This document shows, in pieces, positions 60,290-64,000 of a DNA stretch of 64,000 nucleotides (positions are counted from its first letter, which is position 1; the number at the start of each line of letters is the position of its first letter). This DNA is from Pedobacter sp. KBS0701. GTDB taxonomy: Bacteria; Bacteroidota; Bacteroidia; Sphingobacteriales; Sphingobacteriaceae. Made by a program: the position numbers and the translations under genes. The stretch spans positions 2,356,001 through 2,420,000 of the forward strand of contig NZ_CP042171.1 of the NCBI RefSeq assembly GCF_005938645.2, in the 5' to 3' direction. The notes beneath the pieces are model-generated. The model saw only the letters and a program-made list of their open reading frames with translations. It made no database searches and was not told the DNA's origin.

Positions 60290-60856
60290 ATGATTAATAC
60301 ATTATCAACAGAATGGAGCAGCTTCAAAGCTGAACTTCTACAATATCCTGAATTGCTGTTGCAGTTTCAATATGCTACTGATAAGTGGGTAAATGCCAGT
60401 TACCACATCACTGAAATTAAACAAGCGCCGATTACCTCAGTGGATTGCGGAGGCGTAATGAATGCCTGGACTGAAATTATTGTGCAGTTGTGGGAGCCTG
60501 CTGAGAAGGAAGAGGGCAGGGCCATGCAGGTTAAAAAGGCATTATCCATTATCAACCTGGTAGAAAGTAAACTGGCTTTAAATCCCAAAGGTATTGTGAA
60601 AATTGAATTCGGTAATTCAGAATTTGATACCAGGCAGATGTATCCTGGTGAATTTAAAATTGACGGCGACAATCTGATTATCAACCTGACACCCGATGCT
60701 ACACAATGTAAGGCGATAAGTCGCGGTGGAAGTTGTGGTACAACCGCAACGGGTGAAGAATGCTGTGCACCTGCTGAGCCTGTAAAAAGAAAAATAGGGT
60801 TAGTTAACCTTACTGCTGATCAAAATAGTTGTACACCGGGTAGTGGTTGTTGCTAA
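60290..60856 (+). CDS. DUF6428 protein with cysteine-rich tail
   Basis: A 188-residue protein with start at 60290. The first 130 residues resemble DUF6428 proteins from Bacteroidota ars operons (YHITEIKQAPITSVDCGG, EIIVQLWEP). The remaining 55 residues carry cysteine groups: GGSCGTT, EECCAP and NSCTPGSGCC, at least six cysteines that could hold a metal or metalloid. Between arsR and arsC, with 37 and 20 bases of spacing. An arsenic-binding or chaperone role is inferred. Confidence 0.75.
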   Translation: MINTLSTEWSSFKAELLQYPELLLQFQYATDKWVNASYHITEIKQAPITSVDCGGVMNAWTEIIVQLWEPAEKEEGRAMQVKKALSIINLVESKLALNPKGIVKIEFGNSEFDTRQMYPGEFKIDGDNLIINLTPDATQCKAISRGGSCGTTATGEECCAPAEPVKRKIGLVNLTADQNSCTPGSGCC

Positions 60857-60876
60857 GAATTTTAAATTTTAAAATA

Positions 60877-61296
60877 ATGAAAAATGTATTGGTGCTCTGC
60901 ACCGGAAACAGTTGCCGTAGTCAACTTGCAGAAGGATATTTGAAAAACTTTGCTCAAAACAAAGCTAAAATCTATAGCGCGGGTATCGAAGTTCATGGTG
61001 TTAATCCAAGGGCAATAAAGGTAATGGCCGAAGATGGAATTGATATTTCTGGTCAAACCTCTAACAATATCGAGGAGTATTTTGCTGTTTCTTTTGATTA
61101 TGTGATTACCGTATGTGATCATGCGAAAGAAAGTTGTCCATATTTTCCAACGCAGGCCATAAAACTGCACCACAACTTTCCCGATCCTGCAAAAGCGGCA
61201 GGTAGTGATGAGGAAATTATGGTCGAATTTAGAAACACGAGAGATCTGGTAAAGGCTTATATGGAAGATTTTGTAGACAAAAACTTAAAAGGCTAA
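60877..61296 (+). CDS. arsC: arsenate reductase, thioredoxin-linked
   Basis: Reduces arsenate to arsenite. The 139-residue protein (start 60877) has the LMW-phosphatase loop C8-x5-R14 (CTGNSCRS) and the redox pair C80 and C87 in VCDHAKESC. The spacing between the three cysteines equals that of the Bacillus/Staphylococcus thioredoxin-coupled ArsC, which separates it from plain phosphatases. It ends the unit. No arsenite efflux gene (acr3 or arsB) follows: the next gene is convergent ctlX. Confidence 0.9.
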   Translation: MKNVLVLCTGNSCRSQLAEGYLKNFAQNKAKIYSAGIEVHGVNPRAIKVMAEDGIDISGQTSNNIEEYFAVSFDYVITVCDHAKESCPYFPTQAIKLHHNFPDPAKAAGSDEEIMVEFRNTRDLVKAYMEDFVDKNLKG

Positions 61297-61383
61297 TATG
61301 TCAGCAAATGTTTGTGCACCGTCAATTCAAAGAAAACAACTAAGCTTTTTAGATCGGTATTTAACTCTGGTTTTTTTTAGCCA

Positions 61384-61479
61384 TGTTATCGGGAATACAG
61401 AGATCTATCCAGACAGATGTAGCTTCTTTGAGCACTCCATGGTTCTGGGTTTTGTTGAACTCCGCTCGAAATGAATGAC
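61384..61479. repeat. REP-like element, GAGATCTATC family, degenerate
   Basis: Shares AGATCTATCCAGACAGATGTAGCTTC with the copies at 4013, 17361 and 59618 but has lost part of its ends. It lies in the 247-base gap between the convergent arsC and ctlX genes. Confidence 0.5.
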
Positions 61480-61543
61480 TGATTTTTACAACCTTTCATG
61501 TTATAATTCATTCCATGATTTGTTGGCTCACCCAGCCAATCTT

Positions 61544-62464
61544 TTACAGCCAGGATTTATTCGGCAAATGTATTTCTGCCAGCATACATCTTGCGCTTCC
61601 ACCACCATTTTTTTCAATGGTGTAAAGTGGTGCATAAATGATTCTGCTGTATTGTTCAAGCGCAGCAATCTGCTCAGCAGTTAAGGATAGATAAGCCTGT
61701 TCCGACATCACCAATAAACTTTCGTTAACTGCATTGCTCAGCTGTAACATGTTGCCTGCAAATTTGTTCATCTGTTCCAGGCTGATTTCGATGATTTCTT
61801 TTCCGGCGCCTTTTAAACTGATGGTTACATTCAGTTTTTCTTCAGGATCTTTAATCGAATCCAGACAAATTACCGCAAAACGGTCGCCGATGCACATCAT
61901 GACATTGGTATGGTAAATCGGGAAATTTGATTCATCAACTGCCTGGAATGCCACCGGTTCATATCCGGTCAGCATGCAAAAATTGTTTAACACTTCTTCA
62001 TCAGTACGCACACTTAAGCAGGCATAAGCAATTTTGTTAGTACGATCTAATACCATGCTTCCTGTTCCCTCTAAAAATGCATGTTGATGTTCGTAAAAGC
62101 TTAAATCGCTGATGTGATTAACTTCAAAGTTTTCTTTTAAACCATCCAATATCTCTTTTCTGCGCTCCAATCTTCGGTTTTCAGAAAACATCGGATAAAG
62201 ATATACTGAGCCATCCTCATGAAAGGAAACCCAATTGTTGGGAAAAATAGAATCAGGTGTTTCAGGTTGTAAGGTATCATCAACCACCGTCACATCAACA
62301 TTATTTTTCCGCAGTAAATCAACAAAGGCATCAAACTCTTTTAAGGCCTCTGTTTGTACATTGGTTTCACTAGAAGCAACTTGAAACTTGTTATTTCCAG
62401 CCGTTTGCTCGTTGAATTTAAAATCAATAGGGCGGATCATTAAAATGTGATTGGTCGTCTGCAT
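61544..62464 (-). CDS. ctlX: CtlX-type amidinohydrolase, arginine deiminase-related
   Basis: A 306-residue protein of the guanidine-modifying enzyme fold, resembling the citrulline utilisation hydrolase CtlX. The N-terminus NHILMIRPIDFKFNEQTAGNN, the central PDSIFPNNWVSFHEDGSVYLYPMFSENRR near residue 69, FLEGTGSMVLDR near residue 128, and the nucleophile Cys in GGGSARCMLAE near residue 295 are visible. It is downstream of arginine deiminase with 125 bases between. Together they could take arginine to citrulline and then further. Confidence 0.8.
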   Translation of the reverse strand: MQTTNHILMIRPIDFKFNEQTAGNNKFQVASSETNVQTEALKEFDAFVDLLRKNNVDVTVVDDTLQPETPDSIFPNNWVSFHEDGSVYLYPMFSENRRLERRKEILDGLKENFEVNHISDLSFYEHQHAFLEGTGSMVLDRTNKIAYACLSVRTDEEVLNNFCMLTGYEPVAFQAVDESNFPIYHTNVMMCIGDRFAVICLDSIKDPEEKLNVTISLKGAGKEIIEISLEQMNKFAGNMLQLSNAVNESLLVMSEQAYLSLTAEQIAALEQYSRIIYAPLYTIEKNGGGSARCMLAEIHLPNKSWL

Positions 62465-62479
62465 ATTGGTAAAAGGTAA

Positions 62480-62584
62480 AAGGCGTAAGGTTTAAGGTTG
62501 CATACTGCCCCAAAAAGTTTTCAATAAATATCAGGCACTTATGCTATAGGCAAATTTAACCTTAAACCCTATACCTTACGCCTT
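62480..62584. repeat. inverted repeat between arginine deiminase and ctlX
   Basis: AAGGCGTAAGG-TTTAAGGTT (62480-62499) pairs with AACCTTAAA (62558-62566) and CCTTACGCCTT (62574-62584), the second arm being interrupted by seven bases. It is the only structure in the gap, could attenuate read-through into ctlX, and looks like a dispersed-repeat pair. Confidence 0.55.
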
Positions 62585-62589
62585 AAGCC

Positions 62590-64000
62590 TCAAATATTGT
62601 CTCTAAATATCGGCAAACTCATACAATGGAAACCGCCACGTGCCCGCGATAATTCTGCTGAAGGCATTAAAATCAACGTATCGGTTATGGTTTCGGCATT
62701 TACTTTGCCGCTTTCTAAATCCTGGATCAAATCTTTTACATCCACTACATCAAAGCCAGCAGTTTTAAAGGCTTCAACGGTTTTATCGTTTCTGTCGTAA
62801 CCTAAAACCACACCTTCTTTAATGGCTAAAAGGTTACAAGAATCTGTCCATTGTTCTCTCGAATCGTAAGGAAACAGGTTATTTCCGCTATAAATAATCT
62901 TAGTTGGTTCGGTGCTTTTTAAATCGTTCCGGCTAATGTCATTTAATAAAGCTTCTACATGTTCGAAATGTTTAGGCTCTTGTGGATTAGCTTTTGTAAA
63001 CTGAATAGCAGTAGTAGCCTCCAATTTTTCAGGTTCTTTTAAAAAGTTGATTGGCTCGTAAGGATTAAATTTCGGAGAATGAGCAATTGAGTTCAAAATT
63101 ACCCATGTATTGCGTTTAACCTGCGTAAAAACTGTGTCCAGGTGCATGTAATCACGTTTGCTTGGTATTTTTACCACCGTAACTTTTTCTACTACATCCT
63201 GGTCGAACAACAATTTAATAGCCTCATTGGCGCCATGTTCTGATGTTCTTTCACTACAGCCGATCAATACATGGTTTGGACTTACCATCATCACATCGCC
63301 GCCTTCTAAAGTAGTACTGAAAGCTGGTTCATCACCTGGTCTTAAAAAATGCATGGTCACATCCGGAATTTCGAGGATATTATTGCGGTAGTGCTCAAAC
63401 AATGGATGGTTGAAGAAAATGTAACGCATTAAAAGTGTTTCGCGCACACGGGCTTTTTTTGCCGGTTTGTTTAATAAAATGTGGTTATTAATCGTTGTAC
63501 CCAAATCCCTGGTAAAAATTAAATTCGGGATCGGCGCAAAAATCATGGTATCGTTAGCCAATGTTCCGGAGATAAAAATCTCTGCCAATTGTTTCGGATC
63601 GGTATTGGTTAATTCCAATTGAACCTTATAAGTACAGCCTTCAATCGCACAAACGGCGGCAACCAGTTTTTTGCGAATGGATTCGTTCTCCAGCATTTCG
63701 CTTAACAGGTTCTGAATCTCGATTACAGATTTAGAATTGTGGAAATCGGGGTGGTTGGGTTTGTAAAAATTACGGTCTGATGCTTCTGAATCTATTTCGG
63801 CCAGTTTTCCTTTGATCTTTTCAGGATCAAGAAAATACATCAGCAGTTTAATATAATAATCATATTCATCTTTTCGGATGGTATCTAAATGTACAATATC
63901 TTCGAAAAGCCAATCTTGTGCCTTAGAGGGTACTACTTTGCCTAATCCACTATCAGGACTATGTATTAATAATTTACGCAATCTGCCGATTTCGGTGTTT
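62590..64000 (-). CDS. arginine deiminase, N-terminus beyond the window
   Basis: Hydrolyses L-arginine to citrulline and ammonium. The open frame continues to the window end at 64000; a TTG at 63981 is not the true start, since the codons before it (NTEIGR) fit the family's N-terminus, followed by LRKLLIHSPDSGLG. Seen are PNLIFTRDLGTTINNHILL, FSTTLEGGDVMMVSPNHVLIGCS, MHLDTVFTQVKRNTWV, and the nucleophile Cys in GGFHCMSLPI at the C-terminus. About 470 residues are present. It is upstream of ctlX, on the same strand. Confidence 0.88.
   Translation of the reverse strand, partial: NTEIGRLRKLLIHSPDSGLGKVVPSKAQDWLFEDIVHLDTIRKDEYDYYIKLLMYFLDPEKIKGKLAEIDSEASDRNFYKPNHPDFHNSKSVIEIQNLLSEMLENESIRKKLVAAVCAIEGCTYKVQLELTNTDPKQLAEIFISGTLANDTMIFAPIPNLIFTRDLGTTINNHILLNKPAKKARVRETLLMRYIFFNHPLFEHYRNNILEIPDVTMHFLRPGDEPAFSTTLEGGDVMMVSPNHVLIGCSERTSEHGANEAIKLLFDQDVVEKVTVVKIPSKRDYMHLDTVFTQVKRNTWVILNSIAHSPKFNPYEPINFLKEPEKLEATTAIQFTKANPQEPKHFEHVEALLNDISRNDLKSTEPTKIIYSGNNLFPYDSREQWTDSCNLLAIKEGVVLGYDRNDKTVEAFKTAGFDVVDVKDLIQDLESGKVNAETITDTLILMPSAELSRARGGFHCMSLPIFRDNI

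Noticed and set aside
63158..63391. Plus-strand frame opposite arginine deiminase
   Set aside because: Shadow frame; the minus strand has all family motifs.

Overview
The window looks like chromosome from a Bacteroidota bacterium of the Sphingobacteriaceae type (Pedobacter-like). This rests on the AT-rich spacers, TAnnTTTG-like -7 boxes in place of E. coli-type promoters, few strong Shine-Dalgarno sequences, secreted GH29/GH97/GH92 glycosidases, DUF4142 and DUF6428 proteins, and small palindromic repeats scattered between genes. No rRNA, tRNA, CRISPR array, transposase or prophage gene was seen. The assignment is inferred from gene content, not from a marker gene.

Layout. 1-6.2 kb: the start of a fatty acid desaturase, a secreted haem-c/HEAT-repeat protein, and cysE-cysM for cysteine synthesis. 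6.3-9.3 kb: a CPA1 antiporter and an orphan GHKL ATPase. 9.5-15.7 kb: a tight operon pxpB-pxpC-pxpA, an NRAMP-fold carrier lacking the metal motif, and a secreted M1 aminopeptidase, apparently for 5-oxoproline and peptide use. 16.1-17.1 kb: an AT-rich pair, a SatD-family protein with cyclase-like palm motifs and a three-helix membrane protein. 17.8-23.8 kb: a disulfide reductase, a two-gene ABC importer resembling EgtV/EgtU, and egtB-egtD, with a convergent class V aminotransferase-fold gene behind them. This reads as an ergothioneine synthesis, uptake and possibly recycling locus.

24-32 kb: DinB and VOC proteins, pta-ackA, a CoiA-like nuclease, a DUF4142 lipoprotein, and two small elements with matching terminal inverted repeats. 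32.4-45.6 kb: an assimilatory nitrate island. It holds an FNR-type regulator with four candidate cluster cysteines, mobA, a rubredoxin-tailed protein, a nitrate-reductase-associated protein, a NasA-reductase fusion, a NarK-type transporter, nirD and nirB, with cobA divergent for sirohaem. 45.8-59.6 kb: envelope proteins, a GH29 fucosidase cut from its signal peptide by an in-frame stop, an SDR, a potassium-channel-like protein, GH97, an azoreductase behind a 38-bp perfect palindrome, mnmA and GH92. 59.9-61.3 kb: arsR, DUF6428 and arsC without an adjacent efflux pump. 61.5-64 kb: ctlX and arginine deiminase, the latter running off the window.

The best candidates for something undescribed are (1) the ergothioneine locus, whose transporter carries a circularly permuted binding domain, and (2) the SatD/membrane-protein pair, which could be a nucleotide-signalling module. 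Both are inferences from motifs and gene order. No database search was possible.
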